Source: Metridium senile (Eukaryota > Cnidaria > Anthozoa > Actiniaria > Metridiidae). Taken from it: DNA of 64,000 nucleotides. The position numbers and the translations under genes are program-made. The notes below the pieces were generated by a model that was not told the DNA's origin, did not search any database, and was given only the letters and a program-made list of their open reading frames with translations. The stretch's first letter is position 1, and the number at the start of each line of letters is the position of its first letter. The DNA lies in contig OX459103.1 of the NCBI GenBank assembly GCA_949775045.1, positions 14,299,896-14,363,895 on the forward strand. Reading direction: 5' to 3'. Shown here in pieces: positions 10,258 through 46,979 of this stretch.

Positions 10258-10721
10258 AAATCATTTTGTTTTTTACTCGACAAGGGACTGGAACCAATAT
10301 TATGTTAGTACTCTGCTGAATGCAAGGCATTGTGGGCACAACTTAAACTTGTCAAGGAAAACTTGTTCATCATCTACACGAGCAAGGAAACCTTGTCAAT
10401 ATAAAATTGTCAAGGAAATCTTGCTGATCGTCTACACGAGCAATGAAAATTGTCAAGGATACTTGTCAAGGAAAAATTGCTCGTGTCAACGCCGCTTAAT
10501 TAGTTATAATATTATCAGCCAATGAAAATGTAATAATCATTCAATAGCCTGTCCCATTATTGTTCTCTTTGTTGCATAATAATCAGCGGTTTCTTGTCTC
10601 TTTGAATATAATAACAATAGGCTTACCAAACTCTAATTAGTTATAATTTCATCAATTCTATTTAGAGGAATGCTAATGAACTTGATGACATTAAACGTGT
10701 TTTTGTTGCAAGTTTTCCATC

Positions 10722-10801
10722 GGTTGCCTGGGTAGCATAATGGCTTAAAGCGCGGATACAGCAATGCAGAAGGTCTCGGTTCGAATCCTGGCATTGGTAC
10801 T
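10722..10801 (+). tRNA. tRNA-like sequence, probably a pseudogene or SINE head
   Basis: Box A-like TGGGTAGCATAATGG (10729) and a good box B, GGTTCGAATCC (10778), are correctly spaced for a pol III promoter. The 5' GGTTGCC pairs partly with 3' GGCATTG. Two acceptor pairs and one T-stem pair are mismatched, and I could not draw a clean anticodon stem. It is therefore more likely a decayed tRNA gene or the head of a SINE than a working tRNA gene. Confidence 0.4.
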
Positions 10802-11075
10802 CAAAGTCTTTTTTCACCAAAAATCGCTATCTAGTAAATTATTTAATGAATTATAAGTCTGATGATGCTTACTAGAATGGAAATTATTAGTTATACACAC
10901 TTAACAAAACACACTGCAATATGTTTGATATTGCAGAGTGCGAACTGCAATATGTTTGATATTGCAGAGTGCGAACTGCAACATAACTAAATATCTTTGC
11001 TTTCAGACGCGGGTACTCAGCAATCAGTGATTTAGTGCAGAGAGAGAACAATGGGGTAGGGTGGTGAATAGTAAC

Positions 11076-11228
11076 TATTAGTCACTATCACTCAACTGGA
11101 ACAGCTTTAGTAACAATAGACCACAATACACAAGGGAAATCAAATACTCAAAACCATAAAAAGTTAATACTTTATTCATTGTGTATTGTTACTAAAGCTG
11201 TTCCAGTTGAGTGATAGTGACTAATAGT
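11076..11228. repeat. Hairpin repeat near the right TIR of the composite element
   Basis: AGTCACTATCACTCAACTGG is inverted at the right. The arms run about 45 bp, through ACAGCTTTAGTAACAATA, around an AT-rich loop. The outer edges are AGTGACTA-type motifs also found at both ends of the composite element, so it may be a duplicated terminal piece. Confidence 0.75.
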
Positions 11229-11296
11229 CACTAAATAAAAACTATTAGTTAGTAACTATTTAGATTTTATATCATGGACATAGTGTAAGCACTCTA

Positions 11297-12779
11297 CTGA
11301 AAACGTATGCTGTTAGCCACTCAGTAGTCTAGTTTATTTCGTTTCTTCCATATCTATTTGTCAAGTATTCTATGGCGTGTATCACGTGTGTATTATACTT
11401 TGAATTGGTTGCAGCACTTAGCATGCGCAATTTTCAATTTTGTCAGTATCGCGGTATTGGGGGTCTGCCACACTCTCTTTCTGAATGAGGGTCCGTACAA
11501 AAAAAATAAAACTTTGACTTTTGGTATTCCCTTTATTGTGATACAATTGCAGATAACATATATTTATAACAACTACAAGTCCACGATCAAACTACATAGC
11601 GGATATTACATCTTCGCGCTGAGATACGTATTATATCTTTGAGTGTTGAAAATTAGATCGCTTTCGTATTTTGGTAGCGATATTTTCAACAAGGTTTGAA
11701 GATCAAATATGTATCTATACGCAACCATGTAATGCTCTGTTTATAAAATAGATAGCGATGAAATTTCCAAAAGAAAACTACAATTGTTACCAATGTTTTG
11801 AAAATATCTAGCATGAGAACATCTTCACAACAGCGACTTTACTGAAAAGCTGGACAAAAACACAGTTTAGATAACCTAGTAAAATGACAGTGGTCAACCG
11901 ATTTATAAACAAGAACTCAATTTTTCCGACATCGATATAAAGAGCGAAGAGACCAGAATCAAAACAACGGCTTTGCATAAGAAGTGAAAGCTAATGCAAC
12001 TACAATTACAAACTTTATAAAAGTATATCGTCCACTTCGTTATCCTTTGTCAACCAGCTTTTGATCAAAATAGTAGTCATGACAATATCCATATCTTCAC
12101 ATGTGAAAGATACGAAGTTATATACACTGAAGAAATATAATCTAATGGCATTTCATCGATATCTATACATAATAAAACTAAGGACTATCTACTAAATGAC
12201 CTGGAGTTTTAAACTGTGAGAAGTAACATTTACAGAACCATCTTGGATAGCAGAATTTACTGAGCACAAATGCCAATTATCGAACACTAAATACAGCTAC
12301 TAGCTGAGGGGAATTTATCCAAACTGGGCTCACTTTGACGAAGGCTCATCAAACACAAATCCAAGTAGCTCTGTGTACGTCACGTTACTCACAATAAAGC
12401 TAATTCTAATATATAAATAAATATTTAGGATTACAAGTAACTTGAAATAATTCATGCTGCTTGTCAGTATACTGAACTTTATATTAACCTAGCTATGAAA
12501 ACATCTAGATATGTTTTAAACATAAGCACGGCTCACCTTGACTATAAGGCTCGTCAAAACACTAACATGTACATGAATATTGAGGATTACAAGTGACATG
12601 CAATTACCTCATGCTTGTGGTCAGTATACAGAACTTTATAATATTAAACAAGCTATGAAAAATCTACATATGTTTTAAGTATAAACTGGTCTCACCTTGA
12701 CTAAGGTTCGTCAAACACTAGTCTACGTAGTGCTGTGTGCATCGCCATTACTCACTATAACGATAATTCTAATACATAA
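11297..12779. repeat. Left copy of segmental duplication, distal block 1
   Basis: This aligns with about 61713-63588 (minus the 271-bp MITE at 62715 and an unrelated ~100-bp patch near 62350) in the same orientation. From 12360 on it breaks into repeating units of about 150-250 bp that share AAGTGACTTGCAATxA and AACTTTATATTAAxCAAGCT. No gene seen. Confidence 0.8.
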
Positions 12780-13085
12780 GGGTGGCATGGGTGGCCTAGC
12801 GGTGAGAGCGCTGGCCTTTCACCGCTGTGGTCCAGGTTCGAGTCCCGGCTCGGGCATGGATTATATGTGAGTTGAGTTTGTTTGATGTGTTCTTCTCTCC
12901 TATGCCACGAGGGTTTTTCTCCGGGTTATCCGGTTTTCCTCCCTCCGCAAAAATGAACATGTGAGCAGAGTTGTGTGCAAAATATTTTAACGTAGAGGTA
13001 GTGAGTGTGAGTGAGTCTCCCCGATTAGTAGGGCACACTGTGTCCAGCTAGAAGATTGAGACTTTAAAAAAGTTATTTATTTATT
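12780..13085 (+). mobile_element. tRNA-derived SINE, left copy
   Basis: The head is tRNA-like: box A at TGGCCTAGCGGTGAG (12791) and box B at GGTTCGAGTCC (12835). CTTTCACCGC in the anticodon region suggests tRNA-Glu ancestry. A body of about 190 bp with TTTTTCTCCGGGTTATCCGG follows, then a (TTTAT)n tail. The body motif recalls the central domains conserved among metazoan SINEs, but I do not name the family. The paralogous site near 63588 has no SINE. It is read from an internal pol III promoter and moves by LINE machinery. Confidence 0.8.
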
Positions 13086-13500
13086 ATTTATTTATACATA
13101 TATAAATGAATATTTATGATTATAAGTGACTTGCAATTAATTCATGCTAATTGCCAGTATACTGAACTTTATATTAAACAAGCTATAAAAACATATAGAT
13201 ATGTTTTGCTCGTCAAACACTAATCTAAGTAGTTTTATGTGCATCACGTTATTCACTAAAACGATAATAGACATCTTTACTTCCCTCGTTTGTTGTCCCA
13301 TTTCAGATCACGTGATGCTACACTTGGGAATTGTTTCTTTCACATGTAAATGATATAGCACGTTCATCATAAAAGAACAATTCTCAAGGGAATGACACAT
13401 GGTCTGAAATGGTCAACTTGCATACGGAGGTAAAGAGGTCTATTCTACTTCTAATGCATAAATGAATATTTAGAATTACAAGTGACTTCAAAAATTAATG
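13086..13500. repeat. Left copy of segmental duplication, distal block 2
   Basis: Homology with the right copy resumes after the SINE and continues to the end of the window. For example, 13262-13355 matches 63909-64000, including ATTTCAGATCACGTGATGCT. The true end of the duplication lies outside the window on the right side, and on the left it fades somewhere after 13355. Confidence 0.75.
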
Positions 13501-14670
13501 CATGCTAATTGCTAGTACAAAGAGCTTCAACAAACTATGGAAAATCAAAACAGTGTTTGAAATATAACACTGTTGGTTTAGATAGGTGACTAAAGTCTTA
13601 TTGTAACATAGATGTTTCGACGTATTCTCTTTGTCTTAGTATGCATTAACTCTACAAGTGAACTGATTCTACAGTAAGACATGTGTTAAATAAAAAATAT
13701 TATTCTGAAGCTTATTACGTCGTTTCCTGGAAAGAGAGCCTCAGGAGTAAAAGTATATTTTACGTTTGTGGAGATTTTAAAAAACTCACCCCCAATAATA
13801 TATGGGAAGACCTTTTAAAAGGACGTGGTATAGCCGATTTGTAACCCAAAAATAGAGATACCACGTAAAAACATAAGAACAAAAACGAGCAGCTTTTATT
13901 AAGAAAAGAAATGGGATCTACCTTTTTCTAAACAGCAAAGCATACTAAAAACATGGAAATTCTAAATTTCCATTTGTAATGCCCTAAAAGATATCGTTAA
14001 TTTTGACCACTAAGAGATTTGACGAGCATACCCGATACTTTCACCCCTGACCTCCCACTCGCACCCTCGAGCTCCAACCACCACCCCTGAGGTGTTTCGA
14101 AGTACTCTCACGTCTTTTGCAGAGTACATGTTTTGTAATGTCTTAGAATACATACTCTAAGTTAACATTTCGCAATGGAACTGATAAATAATATATGTGA
14201 TTATACCTTACAAATAATATTCCAATCACGTATCCGTATTCTAATCACGTGGCGATCAATTATTTTGCGATGTTGGACAGCAACCTATTGGAATGTATCC
14301 GCATTTTATATGTAATTGTTCACTTCAGATATTTTGAAAACATTATTTGTTATTTTGTATAATAAAACACATATACGATTCTGCCCATTATTGCAGATAT
14401 TTATTTCTCGATTTCAATATTAGGCTGGACCAGCGGTTTCGCCCAATATTGAATTCTCTTAGATACAAGTGCATCCAATAAGTGTATATTAAATAAAGAT
14501 AATCATCAATATATAGCTGATTATATATTCTCAAATTCATGTATAATTAAGCAGAAAACAAAATAAATCACTACCGTAACGACGGTCTTGATATGTGGTA
14601 ATGATTAATTAATACATTTGGTCAACGTTCGCTTTGACATTCTCCTATTATCCATGAATTTCAGAAGCTA

Positions 14671-14805
14671 GATCAAACACTCGAAAGAGTATTTCATTCT
14701 TATCAAACCATCACGAAGTCGGTTAAAAAAGGTCGGCTGCGCCTCGGGTTTTCAACCCGCATCTCGGTGTTAATATCGCGATAAAACACTCTTTTTGTGT
14801 TTGAT
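14671..14805. repeat. Foldback repeat with GATCAAACAC ends
   Basis: GATCAAACACTCGAAAGAGT at the left is inverted at the right as GTGTTTGATC after an AAAACACTC block. The centre has a small hairpin around GGTCGGCTGCGCCTCGGG. The same end motif is found in the foldback at 16749-16888, so both may belong to one family. The remaining DNA between 13500 and 14670 holds nothing I can name. Confidence 0.65.
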
Positions 14806-14924
14806 CTATAACATGGCTATAGCAAATAACAAATTGCTTATCTGTAGTATTGTTGGTTCCTTTTCATGCAAGGATCCAATATATACAAGTAAAACTGACA
14901 AAACGTGCTAATTTTTCCGTTAAA

Positions 14925-15335
14925 TGACCTAAATTTAAATTCTAAATATGAATATTTAATCTCATTACTACAGATGAAATGTCGAAAAGCTTAGCGTGAT
15001 AGGTGTGCTGTTTGTAAATATGGAATGCACGCAAAAGGCATGTAAACTACAGCCTAGCTACAGTCTAGCTACAGCCTGCTTTCAGGCTGGTTGAAAAAGC
15101 CGTATGCACACAAAGTCAAGCTAACAACTGAATGTGCTAAGACTTATATAATTGTTCAGTAAATGAAATTATCCAAAATTAAAATTCTAAATATAAAAAC
15201 TTAATCTCATCACTACAGATGAAATGTAGAAAAGCGTAGCGTGTGCGGTTTGTGAATATTGAGTGTAAGCAAAAGGCATGTAAACTACAGCTTAGCTAGA
15301 GCCTGCTCTCAGGCTGGTCAAACAAAACATTCAAA
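14925..15335. repeat. Two direct copies of a roughly 180-bp repeat
   Basis: Copy one (about 14925-15100) and copy two (about 15165-15335) share AATTCTAAATAT, ACTACAGATGAAATGT, AAAAGGCATGTAAACTACAG and CAGGCTGGT, about 240 bp apart. The AGCTACAG end is itself a short tandem repeat (CTAGCTACAG two to three times). Function unknown; no ORF. Confidence 0.75.
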
Positions 15336-15457
15336 TTAAATAAACCAATTGAAGTAACAAAACTATCTTAAACACTGTTTTATATAAACAAAAGACTCAA
15401 ATAACTGAACTTCGGAACGTTAAAAAGAGGGAAAAAAAATTCCGCATTGTTAATACG

Positions 15458-16228
15458 TTTACGGTGGCAATTCGATAAAAATTAACATTCGTAATGTCAG
15501 TAAGTTTGACAATGGATAAGGATTAACAGTCGAAACGTCAGTGAGTTTACGGTGACAATGGATAAGGATTAACAGTCAAAACGTCAGTAAGTTGACGGTA
15601 ACAATGGATAAGGATAAACATTCGAAACATCAGTACGTTTACGGGAACAATGGATAATGATTAACATTCGAACCGTCAGTGAGTTTACGGTGACAATGGA
15701 TAAGGATTAACAGTCGAAACATCAGTGAGTTTACGGTGACAATGGATAAGGATTAACAGTCGAAACATCAGTGAGTTTACGGTGACAATGGATAAGGATT
15801 AACAATCGAAACGTCAGTAAATTTACGGTAACAATGGATAAGGATGAACTGTCGAAACGTCAGTAAGTTTACAGTGACAATGGATAAGGATTAACAATTG
15901 AACCGTCAGTGCGTTTACGGTGACAATGGATAAGGATTAACTGTCAAAACGTCAGTAAGTTTACAGTGACAATGGATAAGGATTAACTGTCAAAACGTCA
16001 GTAAGTTTACAGTGACAATGGATAAGGATTAACTGTCAAAACGTCAGTAAGTTTACGGTGACAATGGATAAGGATTAACAGTCGAAACGTCAGTAAGTTT
16101 ACAGTGACAATGGATAAGGATTAACAATTGAACCGTCAGTGCGCTTACGGTGACAATGGATAAGGATTAACAGTCGAAACGGCAGTAAGTTTACGGTGAC
16201 AATGGATTAACATTTGAAACGTCAGTAA
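15458..16228. repeat. 46-bp minisatellite, about 16 copies
   Basis: The unit reads TCAGTAAGTTTACGGTGACA, ATGGATAAGGATTAACAGTC, GAAACG (46 bp). The spacing of the ACAATGGATAAGG core is regular and variation is by point changes (CAGTC/CTGTC, AAGTT/GAGTT, CAATTGAACC). The array begins and ends in degenerate units. It lies about 1.2 kb downstream of the stop codon of the PAN/EGF/TLDc gene. It has no spacer structure and is not a CRISPR array. Confidence 0.9.
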
Positions 16229-16319
16229 CATATGTAACGTTCTCAAACTCATTAATAATTCATTATCTCAGGGACCAATTACAACTGTGTATTTCAGTCA
16301 CGTGCATAGGTCTTGATAC

Positions 16320-16382
16320 ACCGATCAAACACTGATCAAGACACTGATCAAGACACTGATCAAGTCACTGATCAAGACACTG
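16320..16382. repeat. 15-bp tandem repeat
   Basis: The unit ACTGATCAAGACACT is repeated about four times with one AGTCACT variant, directly after the 46-bp array. Each unit holds a TGATCA palindrome. Confidence 0.85.
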
Positions 16383-16554
16383 TATAAATTAGCTTAAAAG
16401 TAATTTCTCATTCATTCCAATTTACTCTTTTTTTTTCTTTATTCCACTGCTTTTATATCTCCTTTTTTACCTGTCATGCCTGTTTATTTACCTACCTACC
16501 TAACTAATTGCCTAACATTTAATTTTTATTCTATATTTATTTTTTATTTTATTT

Positions 16555-16630
16555 TGGACGTCCTGTGACTCGAACCGGGAACCTCTGGCTTGCAATTCTA
16601 ATGATTTACCAACTAAGCTAATAACGAATT
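16555..16630 (-). tRNA. Weak tRNA-like relic, minus strand
   Basis: On the minus strand there is a box A-like TTAGCTTAGTTGGTAAAT and a box B, GGTTCGAGTCA, with ATTGCAAGC in the anticodon position. The acceptor and T stems do not pair properly, so it cannot be a working tRNA. It is most likely a tRNA-derived fragment or a SINE head. Confidence 0.3.
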
Positions 16631-16748
16631 CGTTGAAAGTTTTGGGTTGATGTTATATATTATTGATGTTTTGCTCAGAGGGTGATACTAATTATTTGAT
16701 AAAAAGTTCAAAATGTTTTATTTAGTGAATTGTTTGAGAAGCCATATC

Positions 16749-16888
16749 AAAAACTCGTGCTTCGTGTTTGATCAGGGGCTCCAAACACCTCGAAACGGAT
16801 AAAAGCACTTGGCCTGCGGCCTCGTGCTTTCATCCACTTCTCGGTGTTTGGAACCCCTGATCAAACACTCGCACTCGTTTTTGATCTA
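16749..16888. repeat. Foldback repeat, same end motif as 14671-14805
   Basis: GTTTGATCAGGGGCTCCAAACACC at the left is inverted at the right as GGTGTTTGGAACCCCTGATC. The outer edges are AAACTCGTGCTTCG and its imperfect complement. The centre is GGCCTGCGGCC. It would form one long hairpin. No coding content. Confidence 0.8.
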
Positions 16889-17458
16889 TTACTTGAACTC
16901 TTTTGCGATAAAAAATTCATAGCACGGATTAGGAAATCAACAAATTAGCCATTTTTATGTTATTATATAACGTCCCTAACGTCAATTAGTTTATATCCAT
17001 GTTACTCAATTTGTTTGCATGAAAAGCAAAGCAACCTTGTAATTTTCTGTTTATTATATTATTATCAATGAAAAGAAGTTCCCGTAAAGCTGTGTGTAGT
17101 AATGACATCTTCACATGCGAAAATATAAAATTTTTGAAGCAGAAAAATAGAGGTATTTCATTGACAATTATATAATAAACCCTTTTATGAGAAAGTTTGT
17201 CACCCGTGAAGGTAAAAGCCTACAAGCTAATAGCGCATAGGACTATGGGTAACTTATGTATACTTTAATAGACACAGGAATTTCATTGTCATATCGATAT
17301 TGAGATATGATCATTTTTTCTTATTAGATGTATCAAGAAAGGCGTGTGGGGTGCACATCTAGTTTCGGAACAGATCCATGATCCTTTGCGCCATTAGGTT
17401 GTAGGCTTTTCACACGTGACAAACATTCTCGGAAAGGGTGTATCTATTACGGATGTAT

Positions 17459-44011
<26,553 letters not shown>

Positions 44012-44099
44012 AGTTGCAGACTAATATAGCTTTTGACTCTCGAACAAAAACCTTTAAAACTGTTTCTGTTCAGTCAACTAGCAGATATAATAAACTTTT

Positions 44100-44260
44100 A
44101 GAAACAGTACAAAAGGCCAAATCATCAAAAAATGTTTCAACCTGAGAAGAGTCTCTGTTTACCGGAGCGTTCAATAACAATGTTCGAGCGAAGTTGTTCT
44201 GTACTGCAAAATGTGTCGCTGTTGAAGTATATCTTTATGTTATTTTCGAGTGCATGTAAT
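44100..44260. other. Upstream region of the PAN/EGF/TLDc gene
   Basis: On the minus strand, TTTATTATATCTGC lies about 75 bp before the start codon and could act as a TATA-like element. I see no other promoter signal. The transcription start is unknown. Confidence 0.3.
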
Positions 44261-44261
44261 T

Positions 44262-44417
44262 ACGCTTATTTGCCAGAACTTTGTCATGTAAAATAATATA
44301 TAACAAATAGAAATCAATTAGAAATGTTATTTATTTATTTTGATTCCATTACCACCTGAATTGAATAGAATGACTGTTTGTCGTACAGTTATTTCAAAAA
44401 GGTTGCTGGAGTAAACA
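44262..44417. repeat. Direct repeat, copy 1 (pairs with 49978-50140)
   Basis: ATTACGCTTATTTGCCAGAA starts both copies. ATCAATTAGAAATGTT, GAATTGAATAGAATGACTGT and TATTTCAAAAAGGTTGCTG follow in the same order. About 5.7 kb separates the copies. They may be the long terminal parts of a decayed element or a local duplication. Confidence 0.75.
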
Positions 44418-44617
44418 TATCTAAATATTATTATATTTACGATTACATCCTCTCTTTTTGGCAGAAAACGAATTTACAGCACAATGCCAGTACAATTTAG
44501 TAAAAAAAGCTTATACATGTAAATAATCAAACTATGCTTTGCCATCCAGAAAAGCACTCAAAGAAAATGTTAAGAATCTGATATCCGATCTTTAATGCGT
44601 TTTTTAGAATATGATAC

Positions 44618-44895
44618 AGTCATTGTCATTAATGTTGTCCACCTAAAGAAGAAATGAACACTACTACAAGTGACATGTAATTCTTTGTTGATTTGTTTTA
44701 CAGCATTTGAAATTTCAATTTTTAACTATAAAATGAGTAACAATAAACACGGATTATAAATTATGAACTTATGTTCACAATTAATGATAGTACTAGTATC
44801 GAGGATTGAGAGAGAACGTATATTGTGTCACGTGATATTTCTTATAGTGTTAATGTCCTTTTTAGTGGACAATGTTAATGACATTGACTAAGTGT
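44618..44895. repeat. Foldback repeat (TCATTGTCATTAATGTTGTCCAC ends)
   Basis: GTCATTGTCATTAATGTTGT at the left is answered by its imperfect inverted complement at about 44866-44893. A related, more diverged unit lies at about 46130-46385. No coding content. Confidence 0.6.
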
Positions 44896-44899
44896 ATAT

Positions 44900-46640
44900 T
44901 TTTAGCTTGTAACCATTGCCTCTTCTTTCATATCGTTTAAAATTGGTGTTGTAAAATATTTTTACTGGGATACCTGTGGTATCACAGTCTTAAAATGCCT
45001 TTGTTTTTTGTTTTTTTCTGCCCGACAAAATGAACAAATTGCGCAATATTACCCAGAGGGTAATTGCGGCCTCACAATACTCTCGACGCCATGACATATT
45101 GTCCCATTGATTTCGTCGATACCATGACAACCCTGATATCGTCCAATCATATATCAGGTCTGTGTCTTGTTTTTATTTGTGATGTGATTGACGGTGATTG
45201 GCGTTGTCACTATTTTGACAGAAAATAACACGTGAAGTCGAGTCATTGTGATTGTTCGATCGAATATCGACTCGTGTTTACTCGTTTTAATAACTCTGAT
45301 CCCGCATAAACTAATGGCTATATTAGACTGATGATCGCCAAGACATTCATTATTATTAGTTGCTGTACTACAGGGTTGACACCCGAAATATAGCTGGCTA
45401 TTTTCCTCTTTATAAAGACGAGGATATCTTGGCCGGAAGGATCCGCCGTTAGCAAAGTCGTCATTTCTAGCACAAAACAGAAGCCGATGTGCCAGCAGAA
45501 TTGCATTCGCTACGGCATATTATCTAGCACTTCCAAACAGAAATCTTGAGTTTATATTGATTAATGTGCTATTTTTGTTCTTCACAATGTCGGAGAACGT
45601 GAATTCCTTCACGAAACCTACAAAGCGAACATTGTCAACACGAGGGCAACACGCCGATCGATATAAACATTCAAATCGGCCTGTCTGAAAACCACTCTCA
45701 ACAGCCCAAATCGCCTCAAAAATTACACATATTGCTTTAGTAACTATCTATCTTTCTTGTTCTGACGTTCAATTCTTAAGAACAACTTCATAAAAGTCCC
45801 TCTGAGACAGTTTTAGAACTCTATATCGCATACTCAAATCTAGTAAGCCTTTGGGCTCTTGGGGGTAGGGAACGGGGTGAAATGTCAACATTTTGTAACA
45901 CAGGCATCCCGGTACATAGAAATATCGAGCAGATTCAAACAAGCCCAAAAATCACACACATTTTTTCTTTTTGTGAACTGGGAAAATAGGATTTTATGCA
46001 CTGGTCATCAATCAAATAAAACACACATGGCAATTATATTTTAGCAAAACACAATTTAAGAGTTGACTTTTAATATATAAAAAACTACTGAAATGATACG
46101 TTGGGTGTAAACAACAAAATAAACATATAGTCATTGTCAAAAAAGTTGTGAAAAAAGACCAAGAGAACTATTATCTGATGATTTGTATATTTGTTTTAAA
46201 CGATATAAATTCTGGTTTCAAACTCTTTAGTGAGTAACAGTGAACAAAGAATAATAATTATGAACTCTACTTATACAATAATTTCTGGTATCGAGTATTT
46301 AGGGCGAGTATATAAGGTCTGACATGACATTTCTTTTGGTCTAAATGATTTTTTGGTGGACATCATTAATAACATTGTCTGTATAAGAGAGAACTTGATC
46401 CACGCTTTCAGCATAGTCAGTAGTCCAACGGCAACCTAACAAGACCCTGGCTCCCAAGGATCCACTACCATCCAGGTATCCCAGTTTACCCTGCCAACAG
46501 GGTCTAGTTTCAAATAAAAAAAAAGAAAAGAAAGAAAAAACAGAAAAAAAAGGATTGCAATATAATTTACCTCTCATTTTGAGTATTAAATTATATAGCT
46601 CAAACTTACAGTACAAATCTCCTTTCAAATACATCTTCAA
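44900..46640. other. Region without a supported gene; one possible exon-like ORF on the minus strand
   Basis: On the minus strand from 46508 to 46341 there is an open stretch starting PCWQGKLGYLDGSG after a pyrimidine tract and ACTAG. It could be a terminal exon, but it overlaps the foldback-like unit at 46130-46385 and matches no family I know. Otherwise 44900-46300 shows no gene. Confidence 0.3.
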
Positions 46641-46979
46641 ATGGATATATACATAACTATAGTAGTGAACTATCTCAATTTAATTTCAAATCTTAGGATT
46701 CAATCTCAAAAATTTCAGTCCAATATTTTGGAACAGTGAAATAACTACATCTAGTTTGCAATGATATATTCTTCTCAGTTGAAAGCACGTGTATGCAAGC
46801 GGTGATTATATTTTAAAGCACTATATAGCAAGAGCTATTCTTACTAGAGCGGTTGTTGTATCAACATTAATTACTCTAAAACTTTGAGTAAACATCTCAA
46901 ATTAAAGTTCGCTAATGGGACTTATCATTTTTATTTATCTTATAGATATTAAGTTAAGTAACCAAAATAAATATTTACA

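Larger units (their letters stand above)
9376..11294. mobile_element. Composite 1.9-kb non-autonomous element with long TIRs and TA flanks
   Basis: GAGTGCTTACACTATGTCCA at 9376 is inverted at the right end (11294). Imperfect identity runs about 75 bp inward, through TTTTTATTTAGTGACTA. TA flanks both ends (9374-9375, 11295-11296). The right paralogous segment is continuous across this site near 61700, so the insertion followed the duplication. Inside are nested foldbacks (9467-9550, 9734-10257, 11076-11228), two diverged copies of an ATAATCxGCGGTTTCTTGT block (about 9615 and 10578) and a tRNA-like sequence (10722-10801). No ORF of note. Confidence 0.8.
12360..13500. repeat. Degenerate tandem array (about 150-250 bp unit), interrupted by a SINE
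   Basis: Units begin near 12410, 12580, 12765, 13105 and 13440. They share ATAAATGAATATTTAxGATT, AGTGACTTGCAAT, CAGTATACTGAACTTTATAT, and CTCACCTTGACTA with GTCAAACACTA. Unit length is irregular. The right copy (63200-63840) has the same array with different local duplications, so the array has changed since the segment duplicated. Confidence 0.75.

Noticed and set aside
10722..10801. A functional tRNA gene
   Set aside because: Boxes A and B are good, but acceptor and T stem pairs are broken and no clean anticodon stem was found; kept only as tRNA-like.
15458..16228. Possible CRISPR-like array
   Set aside because: The units are contiguous, with no unique spacers, and the DNA is eukaryotic; it is a minisatellite.
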